Assembly: GCA_013399115.1 (NCBI GenBank)
Contig: VXAA01002213.1
Span: forward strand, 186,081-250,080
Direction: 5' to 3'
Source: Anseranas semipalmata
Lineage: Eukaryota; Chordata; Aves; Anseriformes; Anseranatidae
DNA: 64,000 nucleotides
Below are positions 15,247 through 27,879 of the stretch, piece by piece. Position 1 is the first letter of the stretch, and each line of letters begins with the position of its first letter. The notes under the pieces are model-generated. The model was not told the origin of the DNA. It worked only from the letters and a program-made list of their open reading frames with translations, and searched no databases. Made by a program: the position numbers and the translations under genes.

Positions 15247-15824
15247 CATAATGAGGAGCATTAGAAAGAGCCATGGTGCCATTCAGAATGCTAGCCTGAT
15301 GCAGTCAAACAAAGAGAAGAACTCAGCATTTGGATGTGTTCTTCTGTGAGGACGAAAGATTTTGCTTTAAGCCAGTTGCTTGTCAGCAACAATTTTTTTT
15401 CAGTTAGAACTCTGAAAAACAAATGTTTGTAAACAATGTTCACAAGTGATTGGAATTTTTGTTGTTGTTGTTCTATTTTTTCCCCCTTAAATATAGTTTT
15501 TCAAAATGTTGAGTGTACATTTGCAGATATTGGGGTTCAGCAAAGAAAAAAAAAAAAAGATTAAATTGCTTGGAAAAAAAAAAAAAAAAGGGAGTCATTG
15601 TCATCCCAAAACATTTTTTGATTGTTTGATTTTTTGTTTGTTTGTTTCCTAAATGAAACTTGTCTGTAACTACTAAGCATAAGAAATGATGACCACCTCT
15701 AAATGGCCTAGACTTGTGATATCAACACAAATAATGAGCATTGCTGACTTCCTTGTGAATTATTCACTCTGGCCACGATTACGTTGGAAAGGAACAGTCA
15801 CTTTCAAGAAAGCCATAAAAGCTA

Positions 15825-15915
15825 CAGGTCTGGTTTTCCTACTTATGTAAATCACTGTAACACTTACTGACTTTAGTGGAATTATGATGATCAACATCAG
15901 CTGAAGATTTGGCTA
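15825..15915 (+). repeat. Old sauropsid-type dispersed repeat, copy
   Basis: 'gtctggttttcctacttatg', 'taaatcactgtaacacttac', 'tgactttagtggaattat' and 'atcaacatcagctgaagatt' followed by 'tggc' keep the order of the 'gtaaatcaggagtaactcc', 'ttgacttcaatggagttac', 'accagctgaggatctggc' repeat. Confidence 0.5.
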
Positions 15916-18639
15916 AACTGAATCTATAGCATATCTGCTTGGTAATCCAAAGATGTGGCTGCATTTCTGTGCATGCAAAGTTACATAGCCTTGTGCTAAA
16001 AAGGGTCACTAGAGGCTCTCAGACCTAGTCTGAACCTGGATAACTAAATACTTGAATGTCTAAGCTATCAGAGATGTCTGCTGTTGTGGTTCAATATAAG
16101 TAAAATAGTTACCTATAGCTGCAAAACTAACTGATGTCGCGCCTCTGGGTTACAGAGAAAATATATACCTGTACTTCTACAGATACTTCCAAGATGCAGG
16201 GAGCAGGAAACTGCATTACACACAATAACTACTACACTTGACCCCATGCACTGCTGTGACCTCTGCAGTACATATTAAAAAAAGGCAAATGAGAGATGAG
16301 GTGAAGTCATAAGAACAGATGTAGCCAAAAAAAGAGACATTTCACAAGCCTTAATTATAGTTAAAAATATTTCTATCATCCCCGAGTGAAGAATTTCTGC
16401 ATCGCTAAGATATAATTTTAGTCATCTTATACCTACACTAACAGAACAGCAGTTCCTGACTATCTAAAGGTAGCAGAAGTCATGTTTACCTAATCCCGGG
16501 GTTGTTTTTTCCCCCAACAAATACAGCTGAAATAATAACAAAGCAGCCTCATTCCACCCCTACAACCCAGCAGCAAATATAAATCCATCAGGGTGACAAT
16601 AGGATTAAACTGTGGGCACTGTTTGCTTGTTAGACTTCTCCCTGAAATAACTTCCATGTGAGATGGGAAATTAATGTTGCAATAAGTTGGTTCCCGTTGT
16701 GGGCCCAACAATAGAGCCAGCAATCCTCTTACTGTGTAGCGTTACTTTTGCCTGTATGTCGGCTGGCTAAACTGTTCAGTCACCTTTTGTCTCCTTTGGA
16801 GTACAATGTGCTTGTTGATTTGCCAAGTCCCAAATCCTATATTTAATACAATGTCTTGATGTTGTGTGAAAAATAAAAAGTCTGAGTCTCCCTGAATACC
16901 ATTAAGGAAATTGAGGGGGAAGGGAAGGAAATAGAAGTTGGAGGTGACAGACAGTTTTCCGTATCCAAACCCAAAGACCCAAGCTGTGCCTTTAGGAGGA
17001 AGGAGGCATTGAACAAAGGGTAATGTATTAATTGCACCACCTCAGGAGTAAGCCTTAAACTATCATGGCTCATCTTCCTCCCCTGCTTTTTCTTGCTTTA
17101 ATATAAGACAATTTATCAGCTCTAAAGGCCAGCGGAGAAAGGACAGAGCCAAGACTGTATCTGTTCCTAAATAAATAGATATTCCTATATCTAATCCCAA
17201 CTGTATTGGCTTTTATTTATTCGTAGCTATTGAATCCAAGCCTGACTAAATCCAATGTGTTTAGGTCCATGACTAAGGACTGTGCTAAGCCTTTCATGAA
17301 GGAAAACGCCATATTGACAGAGTAGTCTAGAGTCATCACTTGTGCAGCCATACTTCTGCTGGTCTTCACTGGACTGGCCAAAACACCAGTAGTTGTGGAG
17401 TTCACACTTCATGTTTACCAGATCTGATGCATATCTGTGTGGCAACAGTACTTTGTATTACTGTAGCTTCATTTCTGCCTGTATGACCAGAGGAGACCAG
17501 AAATTAGACCTGAAGGTTAGACCTGCTTTTTGGAGGCACCTCTTTCTCTCACTCATTGATGACAGAAATCTACAGTAACTGTACTCCTAGTTTAGATGTT
17601 TAAAATTGGGCAGAATATGTCAGAGCCATAGTCTGCCATTTAAAGCTCTTCAAAGCAATGTTGTCAGAATGCCTGTCTGGTGTTGAAAATGACGTCTAAC
17701 AAAATGCATTTTAAAATATTGTTTTCAAGCAAATTTCATGTCAGAAAGAAAACAAATTATGACAAAATATTCTGTAACAATAATTTCTGCATGGGATACT
17801 TTGGTTTTAATTTCACAATAGCTTAAAAATCATTGTTGCAGTACATTAAAAAAGTTATAAATAATTTTACTCTTAATGAAATGCTCTGAGTTCATCACAG
17901 TGAAATATTTGGACTGACCTTCACCTCCCTCGTTTATTTATTTTTTTTCCTCCAGGGAATTTCACTTTGCAGCAAGAGGTTTATTTGTTCTCAGAGTTTC
18001 TTTGTATTTACAAGTGAACAAAGAAAAGAAAAACACAGTTTTAGAATTTCCTATCACACAGGAAAATCTGTTTGTCTTCTTTCCCCAGGTCTATTACCAT
18101 CTCACATCTTTTGTGTAGTAAATGAATCTGGTACCCTCAGTCTGACTTCCACTGGACAAAAATAACACTCAGAACTGACTCAACATGCAACAATGAAAAA
18201 AAAAAAAAGTCATTTACAATTGCATAATTTTGGGTTTTACAGTGTTCCAATAAATTCATGGAAATTCCTGAACCCAGAACAGCTCTCCATGGGTATGTTA
18301 CTTCTCCAGCAGAGTACAGAAGAACCCAGAATTTATTGTCTAGGTGCCAGAGAGAAAAGAGCAGGGCAGGTAGGCAAGGCAGGAGCAAGAGTAAGAAACA
18401 AAAAGGTCACGCTTAATCCAAAAAAATAAGAGCTGTTTGCATGACCAGTGTAGTTACAGATACTGAATCCTCATCTAAGGCCATCCCTTCAAGTTAGAAC
18501 TCATGGGACAGGAGGGAATCTTGGGCTGTCATTGCCCCGTGGTGGAGATAAATGCATGAGTTCAATTACCTGGGCTGTCAATCTGCTGCATCTTATCAAC
18601 ACCAAATTTACTTTAAAGAGAGAGAAAAAAAAAATGCAC

Positions 18640-19010
18640 TTAATTTATTATACAGAGGGGGTGTCAAATGCAAGCAGCATGAATCTCAGCCCAAAGTGCA
18701 GGAGAATTTCCAATGTGAATAAACAGGTTTCTGGAGTGGAGGTGCATTCTCAAAGTGACTTTATAAAAGCTTTCTCCCCACTCCAGCCTTCTCCCCCGCT
18801 CAGCAGCCTCCTTGAGATCTCATGTATCATTGTTTTGTGCACACCGCTTTCCATGAGATGAGTTTAATAGCATTATAAAAGTCACATTGTGCACAAATTG
18901 GGAACTTCAGCGCCTCGGTAACTGCTCTGATGCATACACACTTGCAAAGTTTTCAAAGCAGAAATGTTGACGGCACTTCAAGGCACAAAAACATCCTTGG
19001 GTAAATTACT
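18640..19010. promoter_or_regulatory. Candidate conserved noncoding block
   Basis: The block lacks repeat signatures and has mixed, unbiased composition with palindromic-looking cis motifs such as 'ttataaaagctttc', 'agcattataaaagtcacatt' and 'tgcatacacacttgc'. This is unlike the A/T-run-rich surroundings. Judged by texture only. Confidence 0.25.
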
Positions 19011-20638
19011 TCCTATTAGTATGTCACATATATCTTATATATGACTGTGGTTTCATGAAGTGACAGCCGTGCTTGACAATAAAACTTTGCACTCTTTTTT
19101 ATTTATATTTTTCCTGATTTTTTTTATTTCTTCCAAGTATATAATGTCTGATGCTAAACCACTCATCTTCCTGCTACCAGTGAGACCAGTGCTGCTTACT
19201 TTGCTTACCAATAAGCTAGAGCATTTCCACCCCACCCTCTGCCTGAAATATTAAGCAATTCTAATCACTGCTGCTTATCACAGACAGCAGAAGGAAACGT
19301 GGATAGTTTTAAAAGGTGGGTAGGTTGTAAGTCCTGTGACCCATTTAACATTAAAGGGGAAGAACATGAAAGTAAAGCTGAGTATCTAAAAAAGACACGT
19401 TTCCTTGTCTAGATAAATTCCACCTTAGATCACAGAACTGCACCCTTTTTCCAATATCATGAAACTATGTAGCAAGAACAACAACAAAAAAAAGCCAACC
19501 CTTTTCTCTCACCTGTAAAGAGGAAAGGGTAAGCATAGCTGCTTCCTGTAAGAATCCCCCAGATTGTCTGCAACCTTCCTCCTTTCCAGACAGTGACCCC
19601 ACGGTGAGTAATTTGGTTCTCAGTTTTTGAATGAAGAAACTGATTTCCTTATCTGCTGTGTTTTATGCTTCTGTGTAAGGGGACATTGAAATCAGGTTCA
19701 CTTCAGGTTTACAATCTATTTCACTTCTTCATTTCCAAATACAAATTTGGAATATTTTGTTGTTTGCCTTTAAGCCATCATTTGGAAATATTTAACGCTT
19801 CAGATATAGTAGGTTAAATGAGACTTTTGATGTACTGATAGAAAACTAGGGGGAAAAAAATATATGTTTTTTCCAATTTTCTGCCCCACTCCCCATTTAT
19901 ACATCTCTTTGCAACAGAGAAATCACATCTTCTTCACAAGTTCTGGTCATTTTGATAGTACCTATTTAATTTCCACTACAGTATATTTCTCAAATTTAAT
20001 GGCTAAGAGAAAAATGGATTAAATATAGCTAAATTACAGAAAGTAACAAGTGTATCAAAACTACATATTAATCCTGAATTATAGTGTCCATTTAACTGAG
20101 CTACAAACACTGCTTTTATAACTATGGGAAAGGTTTTCTAAGTGGATCTGTTTCCACTTAAACCTCTAAAAATGATCAGATCTGAGTGGAGGAGAATATG
20201 GGAGGGGAATCTCAGTACTTTGAACATTTTTTGAAAATAAAACCACAAAATATTGTCTTTCAGACCTTCAGAAAAATGTTCAAATTTGAATCTAGGACTG
20301 AAGTTTACAATTATGTTTCATTTGCAAAGGTATATCTTTAACAAGAACCTGAAATTTGAACCCCATTCATAAGCTCATACCAAGTCACATTAACCCTAAA
20401 AAAAATATTTCACCACCTTCACCACCATCACAAATGGAAATTGCAAGGAGATTAATTTTAGGCACCATTTTTATACTCAATAAAGGATAAGTATATTATT
20501 TATACATGCTTTATATTTTGAATGGAAGACTTTAATATTTTAAAATACTAACAAAATTAAAGACCATCAGTACTCTTTCAAACAAAGCGTTCATCTTAGT
20601 ATTAACAAGTCACAGTGGTTTAACCTATTAAAATAACT

Positions 20639-20769
20639 TTATATATATATGTTTATATATCTTAATATACTATTTATATATAGATAAATGAATATATATG
20701 TATCAGGAAATAGATAGCTATTCCATCCCAGATCTTGTCCTGTTGCAGTTTTATTTATTTATTTATTTT
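20639..20769. repeat. AT-rich low complexity with (TTTA)n
   Basis: A TA-rich stretch (20639-20703) is followed about 50 bases later by five TTTA units (20751-20769). Confidence 0.8.
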
Positions 20770-20937
20770 GAGATTATATGACATCATAAATCATATATAA
20801 AACATATCTCTGAAGCATAAATCTCCTCTAGATGCACTGGACAATATGACTTCCTTAATTCAAGCATCAAAGATTTAACTGTGGCTTTTTTACCAGAGTT
20901 TTAGTTCTGGTTTAGATAGTGGCTGTATGAGTAAATC

Positions 20938-21077
20938 TTGAAGGAAGGCAGGGAGGGAAGAAAAGAAAGAAAAGGAGAAAGAGGAGAGAAAGAAGAAGAA
21001 AGGGCAGGCAAAGGAAGGCAGGAAGGAAGAAAGGAAGGAAAGAAGCAAGGCAGGAAAGAAAGAAGTAAGGAGAAGAC
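20938..21077 (+). repeat. Purine-rich GGAA/GAAA low-complexity block
   Basis: About 140 bases are nearly free of pyrimidines on the + strand, with imperfect AAGG, AAAG and GGCA units. It creates long Phe/Ser/Leu-rich open frames on the - strand that are not genes. Confidence 0.9.
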
Positions 21078-22119
21078 ATCTCAGAGGCATGGCTGAATCC
21101 AGAGGGATTGCAACAGTCTGTAAGGATAAACCTCATCAGAGAAAGTTTTATTCCCAAAGAGAGTTGCATTGCATTGAAATTCAATAATTGACCGTAGAAT
21201 AGAAAGAACTGATTCACATTCTTTGAAGTCAAACCAAATTCCTTATCCCAGAAACTTCCTTTTGCAGATTAAGGGCCAAGTTTTCTTCTGCATTGTGTGA
21301 AGTACAATAAATTAGCTTAATATAAATGAGAGGAAAACCTGCCTACAGGCATTTGATTCTTAAAGCAAGGAATCAGAATATTTTTATAAGCAGTGATTAC
21401 TCTGTTCAACATTTCACTGTAGCAGATCTCTGTGTGGCAATTCCTAATCTCTATTTTTCACCATATTTACACTTTATACCCGAGTAAGCATTTTTGCTCA
21501 TTCCAGTAGCACCTCAAGAAATGTGGCCAGCAAGGTTAGTTATGTTTGGGTCTTTCTTACTCCCTCCTCTCAGAAGAAAATTCAAATTTTTTTTAACTGA
21601 CTACCTTATATCAGTGCTATGTGAGTTGTTTGTAAGAACAGCAGAAGTAATCAAGAATTGCACTTGACACCCAGAGTGGAAAGTGTTATAATCTATACAA
21701 TGGTTCTTTCTTCTTACAGGAATTTGTCCTACAATCACTGTGTGGTTTCTAAAAAAAAAAAAAAANTTCAGTATAAAAAAATACCTTATAGTACAAAGCC
21801 TCTATCTTCTCTGGGAACAGTTCCTTCTTTCACAAGGAGAAAAGCTTTTTCACTCATTAGCTCAGAGTATTTATTAGTCCTCAGTTTACCTTTCCAGAAT
21901 TTACAAAGTAAGTTTCAAGACTCTGAACTTGACCTGACATGTAAGAAAGCGGAGTAAGGAACAGAGGACAGAGCCAATTTCCTTCCAGCAGCAAGGGGAT
22001 AGATGGGGTGGTAGTGGTAATCCTTCTCTATGGGTGTAGGCAGTAACTATCACAGAGGAGCTGGTTACCTATTCTTGAAACAAGGTGGAGTCTTACCCAC
22101 TTTCAACCAGTGAATGACA

Positions 22120-22205
22120 CAATTTCCTGCACCGACTTCAACAGGGCATCCTGTGGTATGAGATGCTACTCTGTACAAGTATCCTGTCAGAATCTGGGCC
22201 AACAC
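22120..22205 (+). repeat. Old sauropsid-type dispersed repeat, copy
   Basis: 'cctgcaccgacttcaacagg' followed about 50 bases later by 'cagaatctgggcc' matches the 'cctgcactgacttcaatggg' and 'cagaatctggcc' ends of the same family. Confidence 0.45.
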
Positions 22206-23012
22206 ATCACAAGGAAAGAAAAGGGAGTCAGCTGTCTTGAGTAAAGCCAGGACAACATTATCACACTCTGGTCTTTGGGAAATTCAGTCCTTTTCCTACT
22301 GTTTGCATGGCCTTTGATGATACAGGCTCACTTTTGTAAAAGGTATTTTGCAGCAGACTCTTCAGATTTCTGTCCTTTAAATCCAGACATTACAACCAGC
22401 TGGAAGTCTGCAGTGACCTCTTCTATGGCAGAGCAGAATATATCAGTGACAAAGTGCTAGAATCATTGCAAGAACAAAAGAGATCCCTCCCTCATGGGAG
22501 TATTTGTACCTCTTTAGATAGGATTCTTGCTTCCTTACTTGGGCTTTTAAAATTAGGCATCTAAGTCTAAGCTAGTCATTTAGGATTCCTTGACAGCAAA
22601 CAGAAAGAGATACATACTCCCAAAAAGGACAGTTCACTTCATCCCAAAATAGGCTTCTGGAATGAGTCAGCAGTACTGCCCTCTGAGTTGCCCATATCTG
22701 TCCTTTGACTATAAGGGATGTTTAGGGCAACTCATACCTATGAATTTTAGACAATGAATTTACATATGAGGGGCTTCACTTTCTTTATGGTATTCCAGTT
22801 TTCATTCTTGCAGAACTGTGTATAAAAGAGAGGTAATGATGAAGGCCACATATTCAAGTCTTACCTCTTATAAGTACTTGGCTAGGTAACATAATCACAA
22901 AATGAGCTGAGGACTGATTTAAACGGAAAAAAAAATTATGTTGGTCACCTTAGTTATTATGGAAAAAATGTACCATAAACATAAAGCAATGATATCAATC
23001 TCACTTTTATGT

Positions 23013-23051
23013 TCACACATATACACACACGTATACAGACACACACACACA
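23013..23051 (+). repeat. (CA)n imperfect microsatellite
   Basis: Interrupted CA/TA repeat ending in seven CA units. Confidence 0.9.
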
Positions 23052-24182
23052 AAGGAAAGGAAACAAGGTAAATTTGGTCTCAATTTACTTAGATGGATAA
23101 TAAGACTTTCAATTATTGTTGCATTATTTGTTAGTATGTGGATGAAAGATTAGGTGACAATATGCAAAATATATTTTCTGCATATTATAATATTTAGTAA
23201 TGTCATTTGATTTTTTATATGTTTCATTAAATTGTTTTGTGGCTTTATTATCTACCCAGATGCACAGCTCAGAAATACAATTATTCAGATTTAGAAGCAA
23301 TAAAATTTGGCATGCATTTACTTGTATTCAGAATTCCTGCATGTTAAAGAGAAATTACTGCATTCTCCCCACATAGCTCTGTTCTCATGCCTTCGCTGAA
23401 CCATTCATTAGACGGTGCACATTATAGAAAATACACCATTTATGTTAAGGAACCCTCTGATAACAGATGTATTTGTACAAAGCAAATATTTCAATATATC
23501 ATAGCCTTTTGATCATGACTATAACAGAAGCAAACCTATACACATTTTCTGTAATGCATATCTCTGTTATATGGTTATTGAGGGGGGGAAATGAGTGCTA
23601 TAGATTATATGTTGTAAGAAAAGGTACCTGCAGACAGAGGTTGATAATCCTTTGAAAACATTATTGAACACAATACAAATTGTTCTGTTTTATAATAAAT
23701 GTTTTGAGGTTGTATTTAAAGCCATGTCTTCTAGCTGAAGCATAGGGAGTTTTCCTATGGATAAGTTGTTCCAGCTTTTGGTTTGCCTTTGCTGTGTTTC
23801 ATAAATCAAGCACTGAAATATACAACATGATGTCCCAAAGTTGTCTCCTGTCCCCTGTAGTTGTGACTAAGGGCAGAGAGCAAGTCAGTGGTCATGTCCT
23901 AGCAGGAAGGGTTTCAGCCACAGTGTCTGCTCTGCTCTATGAGGCCACCCACAGGACCACGGATCCTTGTTTGGACCTCAAGCGATGATTCTGGGCACAA
24001 GCATCCCACATCATGCAGTACAGAACTGCTAGGTTGAACTGAGCCCTGGCTACTTACAAATGTACAAATAAATACGCTAAGGAATGGGCATTATTTCTCT
24101 GCTTGCATCCCCTTCCTTTCACTCCAGCTTCTAAGCAGGACCTGCAGCACCACCATTGAGTGTTTTCCTTCATCAGTGTGTT

Positions 24183-24260
24183 GCTCCTCACAGCATCCCT
24201 GCAACCTGGCAGAGGAGTGGTGTTATCTCCTGTTTGCTGACCAGGAGTTAGGTCTCAGTC
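24183..24260 (-). repeat. MIR-like SINE fragment
   Basis: Read on the + strand, 'ctcctcacagcatccctgca' followed by a 'gaggagtggtgttatctcct' stretch resembles the reverse complement of the MIR 3' part (cctcacaacaaccct, gaggtaggt.attat). It is short and diverged. Confidence 0.45.
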
Positions 24261-25069
24261 CCTGAGCATTAGCTCCACACCTGATCAGGTCACGCTGCCT
24301 GCTCTCTGCTCCCTCTCAGTGATCTGCTCTGCTCTGAGGGGAAAACCCCACATTTTACATTTCAGGCATTCTCAAAGGCTATGCTGAGGAGGCCCAGCAC
24401 TCTGGTCCTTCCAGCAGGACTCTAACATGACTGCTGTTATTGCAGATGGATGCCTTGAAGTTACATGTCTCCCAAGGGCTCAGCTCTCTCCCATCCCTAC
24501 CTACTCATTGAATACATAGGCAAAATGTATCTCATTAGTGTACATATGAGCAGAGACAAGGCCAACCTGTGCAAGTGTACTTTCAGGCTCCGGGTAACCA
24601 AGGCACACTGTGGCCAAACCCAAGAGACTATCCCTAGTGATGCAAAAAGTCTATGGACCATCAGTGACTAAGGATACAGGAATTGTTCATCTTTCTACCA
24701 CTTTATCCTAGAAGCAGAGGGGCCTCCAAACAATGAAACTGGTCTGAATATCTCTACTTTGCAAAGGCACAGAGCTGGCCCTCCCTTCTCTTTTTCTGCT
24801 GGAACTATTAAAATGTAGAATAGCATTTATTTTTTGTTTTAAAATGAATGACTTCTGCTTCAAGGTTTCTGATTAGGGTATAAGATCTTTATTACATGAA
24901 TGAAATCTGTGTGATCTTTTGCCTAAATTTACACACATAATACAGATCACTTTAATTCCTGTTTCTGCAGAGGTATAGAATTTTTTTCCTTTATCCTAAT
25001 GGATAGAATTTCAGGCAATTATGTTGTTTATATTTCATAGGCCGAACTCTATTTATTTTTTTTATGTTA

Positions 25070-25150
25070 ATTTAGAATAACTCTATTGACTTCAACACAG
25101 TTACACTGGATTTACATTACTATAAATGGCAGTACATGTCGGTCCTTAAA
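25070..25150 (+). repeat. Old sauropsid-type dispersed repeat, copy
   Basis: 'aactctattgacttcaacac' and 'agttacactggatttacatt' are close to the 'aactccattgacttcaatgg' and 'agttacactggatttacacc' units of the family. Confidence 0.5.
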
Positions 25151-26450
25151 TGACTATGGGGATTTTGGATTGCCCAATGGATTTGGAAAACCACACTCAA
25201 TAATTCTGCTAAAAATGTCTTTATTCCTGAGGCCATTTAATATTTATGCACTTTTTTTTAAGCTTGTTTCTACAGAGTACGATGATTTATTATGAACCAA
25301 CACTTACATAATAAACTATAATAAAGCAGCTATTTAGGTTGGCTCATGTTTACCACAGAATCAGTTCAAGGCATCCGAGAATCTTCCTCGGTTAAAATCA
25401 AGTATGTCCAACATACTGGAGAAATCTGACTTGATATAACCCACAAACTTGCAGGACAGACAACATGCTGCCCTGGGCTGACAGATGCCAGTGGATATTC
25501 TATGCCCATCATATTTTCTTTCCTTAGGACTTCCCCTTTCCTCCAAATGCATTATCTTTTGAAACTGGGGATAATTCTTACCAACAGTAAAGAGGAAGGG
25601 ATCTCTCTGTCTTTCTCAGCACACAGCTGAGTTATTTTACTCAAGGGTGAATGTTCTGGGCAGTTCTAAATAGTGAGAGAAACAGATGCGCGTCATTTTC
25701 ATGAGCTTTTCAGTCTCTACATTATATTCTTTCCATTATTAATTGAAAAAAAAATTCTGAATAGCTCTCAACTTCAAACCATGAATCACCTCTTTCAATG
25801 TCTCTGCAGCTTTCCTTGGCCAAGCACATTGACCCAAGGGAGAAGCCCTGCTCTTCATACATGTATCAACCCTCCACTTACATCATCAGACACTCTCCTA
25901 TTTACACTGGATAACAGACTGAAGGTTGAAAGAGGCCATTAACGTTGGGACCAGAAAGTTTTAGATTTTTTTTTTTTTAAAGAAGACCCTGAACCTAAAT
26001 TCTACAGATATGGAAAAATATCATATTGATGTCTGACATTTAAACTGAAGGCACTAAAATCTAAGAGCTCCCAGATTCCCAATGTGTTTCCCTACTGATG
26101 AATGCTGGCTTTCAGTAACCACAGATGCCTTTGATTTAACTTTTCAATATGTTTTATCCACCCTATTTTGTTTTCCATCAAGAAAGAAATGTTAGTCATC
26201 ACCCTATCAACAACTGAAAAAATGGCTAAAATAAATAGAGGCCTTGATATATATCAGCTGGTGTTATTCTTGTTGCAAGTCAAAAGAATACCATTTCTAC
26301 AAGTTTGCTCAGACTCACATTATAATGTCTCTCATGCTCAGAGATACATCTGGGGTTTTCAAAGCCACATCATGGCATAAGCCCTGTCACTGCCATGAGA
26401 CGAGAAAAATAGTGCGAATCATCAGCACCTGCATCATGTATACACTCTTC

Positions 26451-26850
26451 TCTCCTTTTGACTCTGGCAACAAAGATCAAAATTGGTTCAACTATCTGAA
26501 AGAAGTGCTGCGGCTCAGCAGCAGGTGTTTCAACCAGGTAGAGCAATCACAGGGAGAAATTCTCCAGCTTCAGGCTATGCAGGAAGGCCACATGGCCATA
26601 ACTAAGTTTGCAGCCTGAATATATATGAATTAATATTCCCAAATTTCTATATTGTTGAGTGAGTGGGAAGAATTAGCAGGAGCTTATTTGTGTGGTTAAC
26701 CAACAGGACTTTTGAAGTTCTTACTTTCTGTTACTTATATGTACCTGTGAGAGTTGTACATTTTCTTTTTACCATGCAAGCATTTACAACAATTGAGGAG
26801 AAAAAAAACTGTAAAAAGAAAGCACTGGTTCATCCTTTCTTCAAAGTATT
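26451..26850 (+). mobile_element. Possible Ty3/Gypsy gag remnant
   Basis: In one frame (26451-26618), a P-F-D start, an N-W-F-N-Y pattern and an E-Q-S-Q...A-M-Q block resemble the early gag of vertebrate Gypsy elements (PxxFDF, W..W..RF, then E.QV..LL..MG). In a second frame (about 26708-26790), F-E-V-L followed by Y-V-P-V-R-V-V-H resembles the gag block that reads like F..YF.P..N.I.E. Order and strand agree with the pol fragment 1.1 kb downstream. About 1 kb between them (26850-27880), where protease and reverse transcriptase should be, has no recognisable motif. This is weaker than the pol call. Confidence 0.45.
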
Positions 26851-27879
26851 CTGCTCTCCTGCTACCATGAAGTCATACAAGCAAAAGATGTATCATTTAG
26901 CATAAATCCATTATATGTGGCAATTGTCATATCCCCAGGAAAGAAAGCCCACACATTACTTAAAATTCAGCAAGGCCTTAAAGTGACCAAGAAGGTGCAT
27001 GCAGCATAGGAGTAGGGGCCTGAAACAACTTTGGAAGTCTATGAGGGAACAAAGAAGAGCTCAGGATACAGCTGAATTTTATTGCCAGTATGGCCTTCAG
27101 GAAACAGAGCTTTTTTAAAGAAGAGGCTAAAAGAAAATCTGAGGCAGGCTTATTGACATGAGACAGCTCAAGTGAGAAGTACCAAATAGGGTTACTGGGA
27201 AGAATGAAATCTTTCCTATTTATAGGTGCTCCCAAACTGAACAGAGATGCAAAAAGAAAATGGCTCCTACTACCATTAAAGAGAAAAATAATAGAGGTTA
27301 GGACCAACATCAAGTATTTTCTGCTTGAGAAGTCATGGTTTTGGTTTGTTCCTCTACAATAAATGCCATACATCTTTGCACATTCAGGGTACCTTTTTGG
27401 AGGCATTGTTCCCACACTCTGCCATTTAAGCTGGTTCAAACACCCAACCCAGCCCACTACAAATGAACCAGGCTCTTGACAGCACAGATGTCTGTGTAGC
27501 CAACAGCAATAGGTCTGGGATGGGACCGTAGAATGACATAACTAAAAGCTCTGGGCAGCCTAAAAGCAGAGCCTGATTTTGAACATTGAAAACCCTGTGC
27601 CACAAAGACATCACTAGTCCTCCTGTTGCAAAAGAAAGGGAAAATGTACATATGAGCAATATAGAAAAGCATCTGGATGTCAATATAACTACCCAAACTG
27701 GTGCCAGGCAGAGATGCCCTATGGATAAAAGATGAAAATCTCAGTAAAGAATTGCAGACATGAAGCATTCATTTAAAAGGGCCCAGCTATAAGGTGCTAT
27801 TACAGTAAGTGTAAAATGCAGTTGCTCAGAGAGGACACCGCTAATGATCTCTTAGAGCAGCATGGTTGAAACCAAAGGT

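Larger units (their letters stand above)
11041..26450. other. Intergenic, old repeats only
   Basis: No coding, tRNA or rRNA signal. It holds scattered copies of the sauropsid-type repeat (15825, 22120, 25070), a MIR-like piece (24183), simple repeats and one conserved-looking block (18640-19010). Confidence 0.65.

Noticed and set aside
20890..21232. Minus-strand Phe/Ser/Leu-rich frames
   Set aside because: They are produced by the purine-rich low-complexity block.
22275..22460. Short frame with a leader-like N-terminus
   Set aside because: It starts at TTG with no suitable ATG and has no downstream exon or family match.
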